This document shows positions 43,047-51,479 of a stretch of 64,000 nucleotides of DNA, one piece after another. This DNA comes from Sedimentisphaerales bacterium (GTDB taxonomy: Bacteria > Planctomycetota > Phycisphaerae > Sedimentisphaerales > Anaerobacaceae), in contig JAFGDN010000053.1 in NCBI GenBank assembly GCA_016932095.1, forward strand, positions 22,225 through 86,224, written 5' to 3'. The number at the start of each line of letters is the position of its first letter. Positions within the stretch are counted from its first letter, which is position 1. Both the position numbers and the translations under genes were made by a program. The notes below the pieces were generated by a model. The model was given only the letters and a program-made list of their open reading frames with translations, ran no database searches and had not been told where the DNA came from.

Positions 43047-44300
43047 TTATTTGTCGGGGATTCTGATGCGGGCGTTGCACTTGGGGCACTTGCCCATCCT
43101 GCCGCCGTATTTCGCGGGCATCTTGAGATGTTTGCCGCAGGCGCACGCAAACCGTATGAATTCCTCGCCTGCCCCGGCTTTCCCTGTCCGAGGCTGATTG
43201 CTTTTAGGCGGATTCGCTCCCAGGTATAATCCTGGCGATTCTGAAATCACAGGCGGCTCAAATGATATGGTTTTGGGTTCAAAAGGAAGCGGTTTTGCCG
43301 CTGCCGATGCGCTGACCTGCTCTGCGTTTGCCGCCTGACCTTGCGATTCCTTTTCAATCATCCCAAGATATCCATCGTACGGAGATTTAAATTCTTCCGT
43401 TAAAGGGTGCCTGTATTCATCGATTAGCTGCAATAGCGATTTTTCGTAACGCTCCATTGTTACAAAGCCGAACTTCAGCATCAGGACCGCTAAAACAAAC
43501 CCCCCCACGAAACCGCCGATGTGCGCGAAATACGCTATTTGCCCGCCGCCCCGCATCAGTCCCCATATATCGAATCCGAACCATAACAAAATCATCCAGC
43601 CGCTGCTTACGCATAGTTCTTTAATGATGGGTCTTAAAAAGAGCGGAATAAATAATATAAAATAACATGTGATTTCATTTTGCGGAAAGAATACCAGGAA
43701 CATTCCAACGATGCCGTTTATCGCCCCGCTTGCCCCGATTGCGTCGCCACCGGTAAATACGAGATGTGCGACTCCGGCAATAAGGCCCAGCAGCACATAG
43801 ACCGGTAAAAAAAGAACATTGCCTATCTTGGCGCACACGGCATTGCCGAATATCCACAAAAAAAGCAGATTGCCCAGAAGGTGAATAATCCCCCCGTGCA
43901 GCCAGGCGTGCCCGAATAATCCTTTTATGCTCCAGCCGTGTAAAACGAATGACTTGACTTTTCCCCAGACAAAAAATTCTTCGAGAATTAAACGTTTGAC
44001 GATGGCGTCTCTGGACTCGCCGGCCTTTATTCCCTGCGGCAATGTGTACTCGAACCTCTTGACGGTCTTTTCCGCCTCCCCTTCTATTTCTTTGAGCCGT
44101 TTCTCGGGAACCTTGAAATCCTTGACCACGTCTTCCACCGGGCGGTCCGCGTATTCGCTGATTTTGTCCCCGAGCTGTAAGCTGCGAACGGCTACGCTGA
44201 ATGTCTGGCCGGCAAAGGCCGCGATTGCTCCGGCGATTATCAGCCAGTTTACGAAAGGCAGCCGTTCCTGCGGGACGTCAACTCTCCACGGTATTATCAA
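43047..44300 (-). CDS. Rhomboid intramembrane serine protease with C-terminal zinc-ribbon
   Basis: Protein of 417 residues. A rhomboid domain spans about 15-275 with HxxxN at His140-Asn144, catalytic Ser191 in GASGAINGIVG and His260 in AHIGGFVGG. An extra soluble region of about 75 residues is inserted between the first helix and the next ones (about 35-115). A C-terminal cytosolic tail ends in a zinc ribbon (CACGKHLKMPAKYGGRMGKCPKC, ACxC..CPxC). Planctomycete rhomboids often have this zinc-ribbon tail. The substrate is unknown. It is convergent with the DHH gene (26 bp between stops). Confidence 0.85.
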   Translation of the reverse strand: MIIPWRVDVPQERLPFVNWLIIAGAIAAFAGQTFSVAVRSLQLGDKISEYADRPVEDVVKDFKVPEKRLKEIEGEAEKTVKRFEYTLPQGIKAGESRDAIVKRLILEEFFVWGKVKSFVLHGWSIKGLFGHAWLHGGIIHLLGNLLFLWIFGNAVCAKIGNVLFLPVYVLLGLIAGVAHLVFTGGDAIGASGAINGIVGMFLVFFPQNEITCYFILFIPLFLRPIIKELCVSSGWMILLWFGFDIWGLMRGGGQIAYFAHIGGFVGGFVLAVLMLKFGFVTMERYEKSLLQLIDEYRHPLTEEFKSPYDGYLGMIEKESQGQAANAEQVSASAAAKPLPFEPKTISFEPPVISESPGLYLGANPPKSNQPRTGKAGAGEEFIRFACACGKHLKMPAKYGGRMGKCPKCNARIRIPDK

Positions 44301-44460
44301 TGTGCCTCTCCTTTATAAACGCCTGTCTTTCCGTGGTCCATTATCCTTATCCTTAACGGTTTCCTCCCTCGCAAAGACAATTTCCAGTATATGTTCTTTA
44401 GCCGCAAAGTCAACTAAATTCCCGCCCGGCAGCCATCTTGACTTAAAATCTCCTCCACTC

Positions 44461-44489
44461 TTGATTCTCAATCCCTCAACACTTATGCT
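44461..44489 (+). promoter_or_regulatory. Candidate promoter for murF
   Basis: TTGATT, a 17-bp spacer and TATGCT, ending about 20 bp before the murF ATG. Confidence 0.4.
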
Positions 44490-44509
44490 GTGCGTTAAAA
44501 ATGTGATTT

Positions 44510-45892
44510 ATGAAGGAAATTTCCCCGACAGACCTAGCCAAAATACTAAACACCGGCTGCGAGCCGCGAGCATCGAGCGCCGAGCATCGAGTCAGGGGCG
44601 TATCCATCGATTCCCGCACCGTAAGAAAAAGCGACTGCTTCTTCGCCATCGCCGGCCCGAACTTCGACGGCCATAACTTCCTCGCTGACGCCTTCGCAAA
44701 AGGCGCATCCTGCGCCGTCGTAAGTAAAGACGTTCCAGCCGACAAATTCCCCGATAAATCAATCCTTCGCGTCAAAGACACTGTCGAATCGCTTGGCTGC
44801 CTCGCCGTCTGGTATCGCAGGGATTGTTCCTTCAAGGTCGTCGCTATCACCGGCTCAGTCGGCAAAACCACCACAAGACAAATCACCCGCCACGTCCTTT
44901 CAAAAAAATTCAAAACCTTCCAGTCGCTGAAAAACTTCAATAACTTCATTGGCCTACCCCTCTCAATCCTCGCCGCCCCGCCCGACACTCAAATCCTCGT
45001 CCTCGAGCTGGCGACCAGTCACCCCGGCGAAATCGAATATCTCTCTAAAATCGCCGCCCCCGATATCGCCCTAATTACCAACGTTCATCCCGCCCACCTC
45101 GCTGGTTTCAGCTGCGTCGAAAAAATCGCACAGGAAAAACTTGCCATTGCCAAATGCCTTTCCTCCAATGGCACACTTATAATCAACGCCGACAGCCCTC
45201 CGCTTTTCGCCGCCGCTGGTCAACTGAACCTTTCTTTCAAAACATTTTCCTTATCCCCATTAGCCGACTTTCCCGCCCGAAATTTCATCCTCGGCCCCTT
45301 AGCCGTCGCCTTTACTATCGACCTCACCAATATCACCCTGCCCATCCCCGGCCGCGGAGCCCTCGAAAATACGCTTGCCGCCTGGGCAATCTGCTCAACC
45401 CTCGGCGTCTCACCCGACGACTTCGCCGCCGCTGTCAAAACCATAAATCCCGTCTCGATGCGAACTGAAATCCTCCAAATCGGCTCATTGACCGTCATAA
45501 ACGATTGCTACAATGCCAATCCCGCCTCTATGAGAAACGCAATCGAAATCCTCTCCCGCCTCGCCGTCGCCCAGAACCGCCGCTCGGTTTTCGTTTGCGG
45601 CGATATGGCCGAGCTGGGTGATTCCGAACAGACCCTCCACATCGACCTCGGCCGGCAAATCGCCGATGCAGGAGTCAACGTCTTAATCACCCTCGGCCCT
45701 CTCTCCGAGCTCGCCGCCTTAGCCGCCAAGCAGGCCAAACCCTCCATATTAACTCATAGTTTCGCCGCCCCGAACAACTTATGCGATAACCTGCACAATC
45801 TTATTCAGGATTCCGATATAATACTAGTCAAGGGCTCTCGTATTAACAAGCTTGAAACCATCGTCGAAAAACTGAAAAATCTCCTCTCCTGA
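44510..45892 (+). CDS. murF: UDP-N-acetylmuramoyl-tripeptide--D-alanyl-D-alanine ligase
   Basis: Cytoplasmic Mur ligase of 460 residues that adds D-Ala-D-Ala to the peptidoglycan precursor. The N-terminal domain has RGVSIDSRTVRKSDCFFAI, the ATP-binding loop is TGSVGKTTT (about 121-129), and the C-terminal domain contains INDCYNANPASMRNAI. Length is normal. Between residues about 15 and 29 the sequence GCEPRASSAEHRVRG is encoded by a GAGCATCGAGCG stutter repeat and replaces the less conserved beginning of domain 1. It stands apart from mraY here, so the classic dcw order is broken up in this genome. Confidence 0.95.
   Translation: MKEISPTDLAKILNTGCEPRASSAEHRVRGVSIDSRTVRKSDCFFAIAGPNFDGHNFLADAFAKGASCAVVSKDVPADKFPDKSILRVKDTVESLGCLAVWYRRDCSFKVVAITGSVGKTTTRQITRHVLSKKFKTFQSLKNFNNFIGLPLSILAAPPDTQILVLELATSHPGEIEYLSKIAAPDIALITNVHPAHLAGFSCVEKIAQEKLAIAKCLSSNGTLIINADSPPLFAAAGQLNLSFKTFSLSPLADFPARNFILGPLAVAFTIDLTNITLPIPGRGALENTLAAWAICSTLGVSPDDFAAAVKTINPVSMRTEILQIGSLTVINDCYNANPASMRNAIEILSRLAVAQNRRSVFVCGDMAELGDSEQTLHIDLGRQIADAGVNVLITLGPLSELAALAAKQAKPSILTHSFAAPNNLCDNLHNLIQDSDIILVKGSRINKLETIVEKLKNLLS
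44559..44593 (+). repeat. GAGC(C/A)GCGAGCATCGAG stutter repeat in murF
   Basis: The reiterated GCGAGCATCGA / GCCGAGCATCGA units lie in frame in the murF N-terminal domain. No other copy of exactly this unit was seen elsewhere in the window. Confidence 0.5.
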
Positions 45893-46127
45893 TAACATTT
45901 AGTCCCTCTGTTTATGGCAGGGTCATTCGCACTATTACCGCTTTGCGACCTATTTTGGCCACCATGCGCAGCGATGATTGCCCACACAATGCATGCTTTA
46001 CCTTTTTCTTCGCATGCGCAGTATCTCTTACGGTAGGCGGTCCTCCATCCTCATCCGCCCCCTACTCAAATGTCGTTGGCGGGATTGTAATCAATAAGTA
46101 CAAAGTGTCTTAATGGAAAAAATATGT

Positions 46128-46156
46128 TTGATGAATCATCTGGACACGCTTAAAAT
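46128..46156 (+). promoter_or_regulatory. Candidate promoter for the 221-residue membrane protein gene
   Basis: TTGATG, a 17-bp spacer and TAAAAT, 47 bp before the ATG at 46203. The rest of the gap 45893-46202 holds no gene that I can support. Confidence 0.4.
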
Positions 46157-46202
46157 GCCCCTGTTAAGAAAAACTGATTGAACTTTTTGAGGGAGTAAAA
46201 AA

Positions 46203-46868
46203 ATGAAACGCGTAAAAGTCATACGGAATTGTAAAAACAGAAATGGTTCCGCCGGAATCGCCCTGATTGCCATTATCATTCTTGTGGCCATAGTTTTCGG
46301 CGTACAGAAGTGGCTCAAATTCCACACCCCCGACCCCGACACGGCTCAGAATCTGCCGCCCTGGAAGGAATGTCGGCTGCGTGAAAAATCCCAGAAACCC
46401 GTCCCCGAGCCGACTGAAAAACAGGCCAAAATCACCCAGCCGCTCCGATATGAAGCAAACCTGAGCTTGCTGGGAACACAAGACCCGCGAGGTGAAGTAG
46501 AATTGATGATTATGCCGGATGGAGATGTTTCGGGTATGTGGTCGGGAAACTATTATGACGAAAAAAAGTTTAACTGCGAAGTCCAGGGGGCGCCCTTCAG
46601 CGGGAAGCTTTATCCTGCTAAAATATACGAGGACACCAATGGCCAGGACCCCACGAAATTATATTTTCTGGCGAAGGGAAAGGTCGTAATGCACAAAAGC
46701 GACCTCAAGAATAAATACTATATCCAGTCCGGCGACTTATACGTAACCGGCTGGCTGAATCCCGATTTCAGCTTAACAAGCAATATTGTAATAACCGGAA
46801 ACGAGAAAAACTTTGAGACGTTTCGCTGGTCAGCAAACCACCCCATTAAGACAAAAACAGGATTCTGA
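46203..46868 (+). CDS. Single-pass membrane-anchored protein, function unknown
   Basis: Protein of 221 residues: basic N-terminus, a helix (about 16-35, SAGIALIAIIILVAIVFGV), then an exported, beta-rich domain containing LMIMPDGDVSGMWSGNYYDE and KYYIQSGDLYVTGWLNPDF. These GxW and Y-rich patterns resemble lipocalin-like or immunoglobulin-like exported domains, but no family is recognised. GAGGGAG lies 6-12 bases before the ATG. It is convergent with mraY (63 bp apart). Confidence 0.7.
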   Translation: MKRVKVIRNCKNRNGSAGIALIAIIILVAIVFGVQKWLKFHTPDPDTAQNLPPWKECRLREKSQKPVPEPTEKQAKITQPLRYEANLSLLGTQDPRGEVELMIMPDGDVSGMWSGNYYDEKKFNCEVQGAPFSGKLYPAKIYEDTNGQDPTKLYFLAKGKVVMHKSDLKNKYYIQSGDLYVTGWLNPDFSLTSNIVITGNEKNFETFRWSANHPIKTKTGF

Positions 46869-46931
46869 CCCGCGGCAGGGATGAGTGATGTTTAATCCCC
46901 CGTAGCATTAGCGAAGTCGGATTGACTGTTT

Positions 46932-48071
46932 TTACCGGATTTTCAGCGTCACAAGTGCAATCGCCGCGAATGCCGCCGCCAGCAGCCAGAAACGAACCAC
47001 TACCTGCGGCTCAGACCACCCCGCCAGATGGAAATGGTGGTGTAATGGCGCACAGCGAAAGACCCGTTTACCCCCTGAATACTTGAAGTAGCCGACCTGG
47101 ATAATCACGCTGAACAGTTCGATTATGAACACCCCCTCTATGATAAGCAGGAGAATCTCGTTTCTGGTAACCAGCGCCCCATACCCCATAGCCGCCCCAA
47201 GGGGTAATGACCCGATATCCCCCATAAACACCTGTGCCGGATGGCAGTTATACCATAAAAATCCGAGCACCGCCCCCACAACAGCCGCGAAGAATATAGA
47301 CAGTTCCCCCGCCTGCGGGATAGCCGGCAAAAGCAGATAGCTTGCCCAGGTTACCGCCGAGGTTCTGCTCATCGTTTCCGACGCCACATAGCACAGTATC
47401 GCCAGCACCAGCGACGCAATCCCCGTGCACCCCGCCGCCAATCCGTCCATTCCATCTGTCAGATTAACAGCATTACTCGTTGCGGAAAGGTAGAGAATGG
47501 CGATGATGATGAATACCCACTTGGCCAGTGGGATACCGTGTTTGTAGAAAGGGAGCCAGAATTTCTGGCCGTCCTCGATATTGGTGAAATCGACGAAAAG
47601 AAAGGATGCGATAAGGACCGCGCCGCCGAACTGGAAAAGGAGCTTTTCCCAGGGTTTGAGGCCGTCGCGGCTGCGATGGCGGCTCTGGGCGGTGAGTTTT
47701 AGCCAGTCGTCAGCGGCGCCCAGCGAGCCGAACCAGAGGACCAGGATGACGGCTTTCTGAACGAAGGGGTTATTGAGCTTAGCCCACAGAAGGGTTGAAG
47801 CGAGGACGGCGGCAATGATAATGAGGCCTCCCATAGTGGGGGTGTTGGCTTTTTGTTTGGTTAGCTCGTTGAGGGTGGCGTGGTGAAATTCCGGACGGTC
47901 GCCGATTTTTTTGGTCATAAGCCAGCGGATAATTTTGGGACCCAGAAACAGGGCGATGGCCAGGGAGGTAAGAAGGGCGGCAATATCGCGAAACATGACC
48001 TCCTGATAGGCGTAGAAGCCGAGGCGGTGAGTGAAGGAGTCGCGCAAAAACCACAAGAGGTGATAAATCAT
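46932..48071 (-). CDS. mraY: Phospho-N-acetylmuramoyl-pentapeptide transferase
   Basis: Integral membrane enzyme (379 residues, about ten helices) that links UDP-MurNAc-pentapeptide to undecaprenyl phosphate to make lipid I. Family signatures are present: GAADDWLKL (the Mg-binding Asp pair), NLTDGMDGLAAG, GDIGSLPLGAAMG and HHHFHLAGWSEPQVVVRFW. It is isolated from the other mur genes in this window. Confidence 0.96.
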   Translation of the reverse strand: MIYHLLWFLRDSFTHRLGFYAYQEVMFRDIAALLTSLAIALFLGPKIIRWLMTKKIGDRPEFHHATLNELTKQKANTPTMGGLIIIAAVLASTLLWAKLNNPFVQKAVILVLWFGSLGAADDWLKLTAQSRHRSRDGLKPWEKLLFQFGGAVLIASFLFVDFTNIEDGQKFWLPFYKHGIPLAKWVFIIIAILYLSATSNAVNLTDGMDGLAAGCTGIASLVLAILCYVASETMSRTSAVTWASYLLLPAIPQAGELSIFFAAVVGAVLGFLWYNCHPAQVFMGDIGSLPLGAAMGYGALVTRNEILLLIIEGVFIIELFSVIIQVGYFKYSGGKRVFRCAPLHHHFHLAGWSEPQVVVRFWLLAAAFAAIALVTLKIR

Positions 48072-48224
48072 TTCGTTTCTCGGTTAAACGTTATATTGAT
48101 AGTCGTTAGTTATTGGTCGTCAGTGCTCAAAGAAAGCAGTTTAAGTTTGGCCGGCCGACAAGTCAAGATTGAAGCAGGCCTGGTTTATGGATTAATCGCC
48201 GCGGAGACCATAGAGAATTATTGT

Positions 48225-48290
48225 TAATCGCGGATTACGCACGTCTTCGCTACGCTACCCGGCTACGTTGAAGAACTACGCCGAGGTAAA
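48225..48290. repeat. Dispersed repeat unit (GGCTACG..GAACTACGCCGAGG)
   Basis: GCTACGCTACCCGGCTACGTTGAAGAACTACGCCGAGG resembles the unit at 19719-19749 and in 24198-24240. It lies in the 307-bp gap between mraY and the divergent glycosyltransferase gene. A TATAAT-like box at 48346-48351 may belong to the glycosyltransferase. Confidence 0.45.
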
Positions 48291-48378
48291 CGCCGATGCG
48301 GGCAGTAAAAATAAAATTAAAAGCAGGAAAGATTAAAATTATCGGCTATAATTACTTAGCACCGAAAGCCGGGAACCA

Positions 48379-49515
48379 ATGGCAGACAAGCAGATGACAA
48401 CCGAATCAGAGGCGAAGGCGCCGAAGCAGCCGAAGGTCGCTCTTATTGCGACGCGGCGAATCGTTACGAATTACTCACTCTATCTCAAACATCTTCTTGC
48501 GGGACTGGCCGACGAGTCAGTCCCGGCTTTGCTGGTTTGTCCGCCGGGCCTCGACGTTGATTCTATCGTTCCACCGGCCGTTGAGGTCGTGCGTCATCCG
48601 GCAATCGACATCCCGTTTTTGGAACGTCATAATCGAAATCTTCTCCTGAATCGTCTTGCCGGCTTCAGACCTGATTTGCTCCACTGCCTCTGCGAGACAA
48701 ACGCGGCGCTGGTAAGATGGCTGGCCCGGCGGCTCGACCTCAATTACATTCTCAACATTAATTCCATCATACCCCGTTTCCAATATATTCCAATTTCGAC
48801 CGCACGCTGCGCCGCTGTTATCGCACCCGCCAGAACCATAGCCGAACACCTGGCGGTTGCGCATCCGAAATTAAGCGACCGTATCAGGCAAATCAATATC
48901 GGAACATTCGTCGCGAACGCGACCGCCTGTTTCTCACACACCGACCGACTGCCCGGCATCGTCGTTGCGTATCCTCCCGATGACCACAGCGAGATTGATA
49001 ATCTCTTCAAGTCGTTTCATCGACTCGCGATTGAAAACTACGAGTTTATGGTTGCCCTCGTTGGCGCGGGTCGAGATGAAAAACAGCTCCGTAAAAAACT
49101 GCGGGCAACGGGTTTGCTGCGTATCGTTACCCTCGTTCCTCGCCTGCCGGGATTCGAATCAGCGATGTCCGCCGCCGACATCTTTATCGTTCCCCGCCCG
49201 TCACAAAGTTTCAATTCCCTGCTTTTGTCGGCTATGTCCGCCGGCTCAGCCGTCGCCGCCTGTAAGGGCGGCGTGGATGACCCCATAATGGAAAACAAAA
49301 CAGCGATGACATTCAATCCGGACGACCAGCTCAGCATTTATAACTGCCTTCGCCGGCTGTTCGATTCCCGGGAACTCTCGCGGCAAGTCGCCGCCGATGC
49401 GCAGGACCATCTTCGCAGTAATTACCTCGTCAGCGTAATGGTATCTTCAACGCTGGCCCTTTATCGACAGGCCGCAAGGCCTCCTCAGCCGCAAACAGAA
49501 TCCTTCGCCGCTTAA
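48379..49515 (+). CDS. Glycosyltransferase, GT4-like
   Basis: Protein of 378 residues with the GT-B fold layout: an N-terminal domain (KVALIATRRIVTNYSLYLKHLLAGL), a middle part (GFRPDLLHCLCETNAALVRWLARRL) and a C-terminal domain with YEFMVALVGAGRDEKQLR and the family-like E..x7..E region approximated by SLLLSAMSAGSAVAAC. The usual second Glu is not obvious, so an inactive or atypical enzyme is possible. Acceptors of such enzymes are surface polysaccharides. It starts at an ATG with no clear Shine-Dalgarno. Confidence 0.7.
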   Translation: MADKQMTTESEAKAPKQPKVALIATRRIVTNYSLYLKHLLAGLADESVPALLVCPPGLDVDSIVPPAVEVVRHPAIDIPFLERHNRNLLLNRLAGFRPDLLHCLCETNAALVRWLARRLDLNYILNINSIIPRFQYIPISTARCAAVIAPARTIAEHLAVAHPKLSDRIRQINIGTFVANATACFSHTDRLPGIVVAYPPDDHSEIDNLFKSFHRLAIENYEFMVALVGAGRDEKQLRKKLRATGLLRIVTLVPRLPGFESAMSAADIFIVPRPSQSFNSLLLSAMSAGSAVAACKGGVDDPIMENKTAMTFNPDDQLSIYNCLRRLFDSRELSRQVAADAQDHLRSNYLVSVMVSSTLALYRQAARPPQPQTESFAA

Positions 49516-49556
49516 CGTAATACCAGGATGCAAATTCAAAAATTTAAGGAAAATGC

Positions 49557-49585
49557 TTGTGTATCTGCGGGAGTGATGTTATAAT
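49557..49585 (+). promoter_or_regulatory. Strong sigma70-type promoter of the structured RNA
   Basis: TTGTGT, a 17-bp spacer and a perfect TATAAT. There is no reading frame beginning in the next 300 bp before mltA. Confidence 0.65.
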
Positions 49586-49591
49586 TGTTTT

Positions 49592-49788
49592 AGGAAACAA
49601 AAAGCCCCTTCAACTGCTAAAAAGGGCTTCAGAAAAATAAGGAATTTCGACGCTTAAAATCAGGAATACGCTGATTGTTTTGGCAATCAGAAACGGTTAA
49701 CTTTGAAATAAGGAGTATCACCTGCGCGGCTCTCTTAGGGCATTTTGGGTGTGGGTGTCCGGAGACCCCAGTGATGCTCCTTTTTTTT
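49592..49788 (+). ncRNA. Candidate structured RNA, about 197 nt, function unknown
   Basis: Downstream of the promoter the sequence folds into three local hairpins: AAGCCC(C)TT with AAGGGCTT (49602-49629), CTGATTG with CAATCAG (49671-49690), and a long terminator stem (49711-49788). The hairpins are separated by single-stranded A-rich linkers (AGAAAAATAAGG). No ORF is present. It does not match the 6S RNA long-rod plan, SRP RNA or tmRNA. It may be a free small RNA or a leader that attenuates mltA, whose ATG is 110 bases further on. Confidence 0.55.
49711..49788 (+). terminator. Rho-independent terminator closing the structured RNA
   Basis: AGGAGTATCAC pairs with GTGATGCTCCT across about 49 bases and is followed by eight T residues. 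A smaller hairpin (GGGTGTCC GGAGACCC) sits inside the loop. Confidence 0.75.
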
Positions 49789-49898
49789 GCGCCCCAGTCA
49801 TTAAAGATTTCATTCTCGTATCTCCGATTGAATATTTATAAGACGTTCCCTTTTCTGATGAAAAGCTTATCTGCCTTTGCATAGTGGAAAGGAGAATT

Positions 49899-51104
49899 AT
49901 GAAAAACAGGTTCCCGCTTGCAATTGCTTCGGTGACAATTTTCTTTACCGCTTTTGGCTGCCAAAAACCGGCTCGGCGCGCCTTAGGCCCGCCGGAATAT
50001 GACAAGGCGCTTCCCCCTGGTCAGTTGGCGCTGCGAAAAATAACCAACCCGGCCGACATCCCTGATTTCACCGACGCCTGCCATAACCCTGCAAACCTGT
50101 CCGCCGCCATCGATAATTCGTTAAACTATCTCAAAAAGCCGTCCAGCCAAAGATTCTATCCTTACGGCGACATCACTCACCAGGACATTGTGCGCTCGCT
50201 GACGGCTTTCAAAGACCTGCTCGCTTCCGGCTTAACCGGCAGACAGCTTAACGACGCCATCCGTCAGCGCTTCGACGTATATGAATCCGTCGGCTGCGAC
50301 AACGCCGGCACGGTCCTCTTTACCGGCTATTACACGCCTATATTCGACGGCTCACCCGTTGAAACCGAACAATTCAAGTATCCTCTTTACCGACAGCCCG
50401 ACGACTTAGTCAAAGACGAAAACGGCCGGATTCTCGGCAGACAGGCACCTGACGGCTCCATTTCGCCCTACCCAGCCCGCGCCGAAATCGAAAACACAAA
50501 TATGCAGGCCGGCTCTGAAATCGTCTGGCTCGACGACCCGTTCAAGGTCTATGTCACCCACGTCCAGGGCTCTGTCATTATCCGTATGTCCGATGGCCGG
50601 CTCGTCACCTACAGCTATGCCGCCAACAACGGCCGCGAATACGTCGCCATCAATAAGATTCTCGTAAGCGAAGGCAAAATCCCATCCGAGCGTGTAAATC
50701 TGGATTCTATGATTGCCTTTTTCAGGGCCAATGCCTCATTGGTTAAGCATTATACGCAGCTCAATCCGCGGTTCGTATTTTTCAGGAAAACGCCGCCGAA
50801 CGAAAAACCCCGCGGCAGCTTGAATGAGCCGGTTACGCCCTACAGAAGCGTTGCTACAGATAAGTCGATATTCCCGCGCGCCGCACCGGTGTTTTTCGCG
50901 ACCAAACTGCCGAGGCGGATAGGAACTACGACGTATATTGACCCGTTCTCCGGGTTCGCCCTCGACCAGGACACAGGCGGCGCAATCCGCGCTGCGGGCA
51001 GATGCGATATTTACCTCGGAATCGGCGACGAGGCGGGCAAACTCGCCGGCCAGACATACCAGGAAGGCCGACTCTATTACCTGTTCCTGAAGCCCAATTT
51101 TTAA
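49899..51104 (+). CDS. mltA: Membrane-bound lytic transglycosylase MltA family
   Basis: Lipoprotein of 401 residues that cleaves peptidoglycan with 1,6-anhydro product. The signal ends TAFGC (lipid-anchored Cys about 22). MltA signatures include FTGYYTPIFDGS, YPLYRQPDDL, the segment with the catalytic Asp near the C-terminus (ALDQDTGGAIRAAGRCDIYLGIGDEAGKLAG) and VFFATKLPRR. The start ATG has AAAGGAG nine bases upstream. An earlier Met at 49884 lacks it. It may be affected by the structured RNA upstream. Confidence 0.9.
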   Translation: MKNRFPLAIASVTIFFTAFGCQKPARRALGPPEYDKALPPGQLALRKITNPADIPDFTDACHNPANLSAAIDNSLNYLKKPSSQRFYPYGDITHQDIVRSLTAFKDLLASGLTGRQLNDAIRQRFDVYESVGCDNAGTVLFTGYYTPIFDGSPVETEQFKYPLYRQPDDLVKDENGRILGRQAPDGSISPYPARAEIENTNMQAGSEIVWLDDPFKVYVTHVQGSVIIRMSDGRLVTYSYAANNGREYVAINKILVSEGKIPSERVNLDSMIAFFRANASLVKHYTQLNPRFVFFRKTPPNEKPRGSLNEPVTPYRSVATDKSIFPRAAPVFFATKLPRRIGTTTYIDPFSGFALDQDTGGAIRAAGRCDIYLGIGDEAGKLAGQTYQEGRLYYLFLKPNF

Positions 51105-51138
51105 ACGGCTTAAAACGCTCAAAACCGATTCTTTGTTC

Positions 51139-51168
51139 TTTACAGAATACCGTCTGCGTCGGTATAAT
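51139..51168 (+). promoter_or_regulatory. Candidate promoter of the 2-oxoacid:ferredoxin oxidoreductase operon
   Basis: TTTACA, an 18-bp spacer and TATAAT, 30 bp before the ATG of the ferredoxin gene. Confidence 0.55.
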
Positions 51169-51197
51169 AGCTTTTCAAACACACAACGGATAAACAA

Positions 51198-51479
51198 ATG
51201 GCCGGTAAAATTATAATCGACGCTGAGCGCTGCAAGGGTTGCACCCTTTGTGTTACGGTATGCCCGCATAACGTAATCACCATTTCTGAAAAACCAAACA
51301 GCAAGGGTTATTTTCCCGCCGAGGCCACCGGCCCCAACTGCACCGGCTGCGCCAACTGCGCTATCGTCTGCCCCGATTGCGCTATCGAGGTCTATCGCGA
51401 CAGCGGCGCAAGTAACATCAAGCCCATCGGGCCCGCTAAAAAAAACAAAATAAATAACTTAATCAGGGAGTCGAAGTGA
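51198..51479 (+). CDS. 2-oxoacid:ferredoxin oxidoreductase, ferredoxin (delta) subunit
   Basis: Protein of 93 residues with two 4Fe-4S motifs, CKGCTLCVTVCP and CTGCANCAIVCPDC, the dicluster ferredoxin that receives electrons from the catalytic subunits. It is the first gene of a four-gene operon (delta-alpha-beta-gamma), as in VorDBAC/KorDABC. Its TGA overlaps the next start (GTGA, 51476-51479). Confidence 0.92.
   Translation: MAGKIIIDAERCKGCTLCVTVCPHNVITISEKPNSKGYFPAEATGPNCTGCANCAIVCPDCAIEVYRDSGASNIKPIGPAKKNKINNLIRESK

Noticed and set aside
45893..46202. Possible RNA gene or CRISPR in the murF downstream gap (repeated CATGCGCAG)
   Set aside because: Two short copies only and no hairpin with a terminator.
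49592..49788. 6S RNA, SRP RNA or tmRNA identity
   Set aside because: The ends do not pair as in 6S RNA, and no SRP tetraloop or tRNA-like domain is seen. Kept as unassigned RNA.
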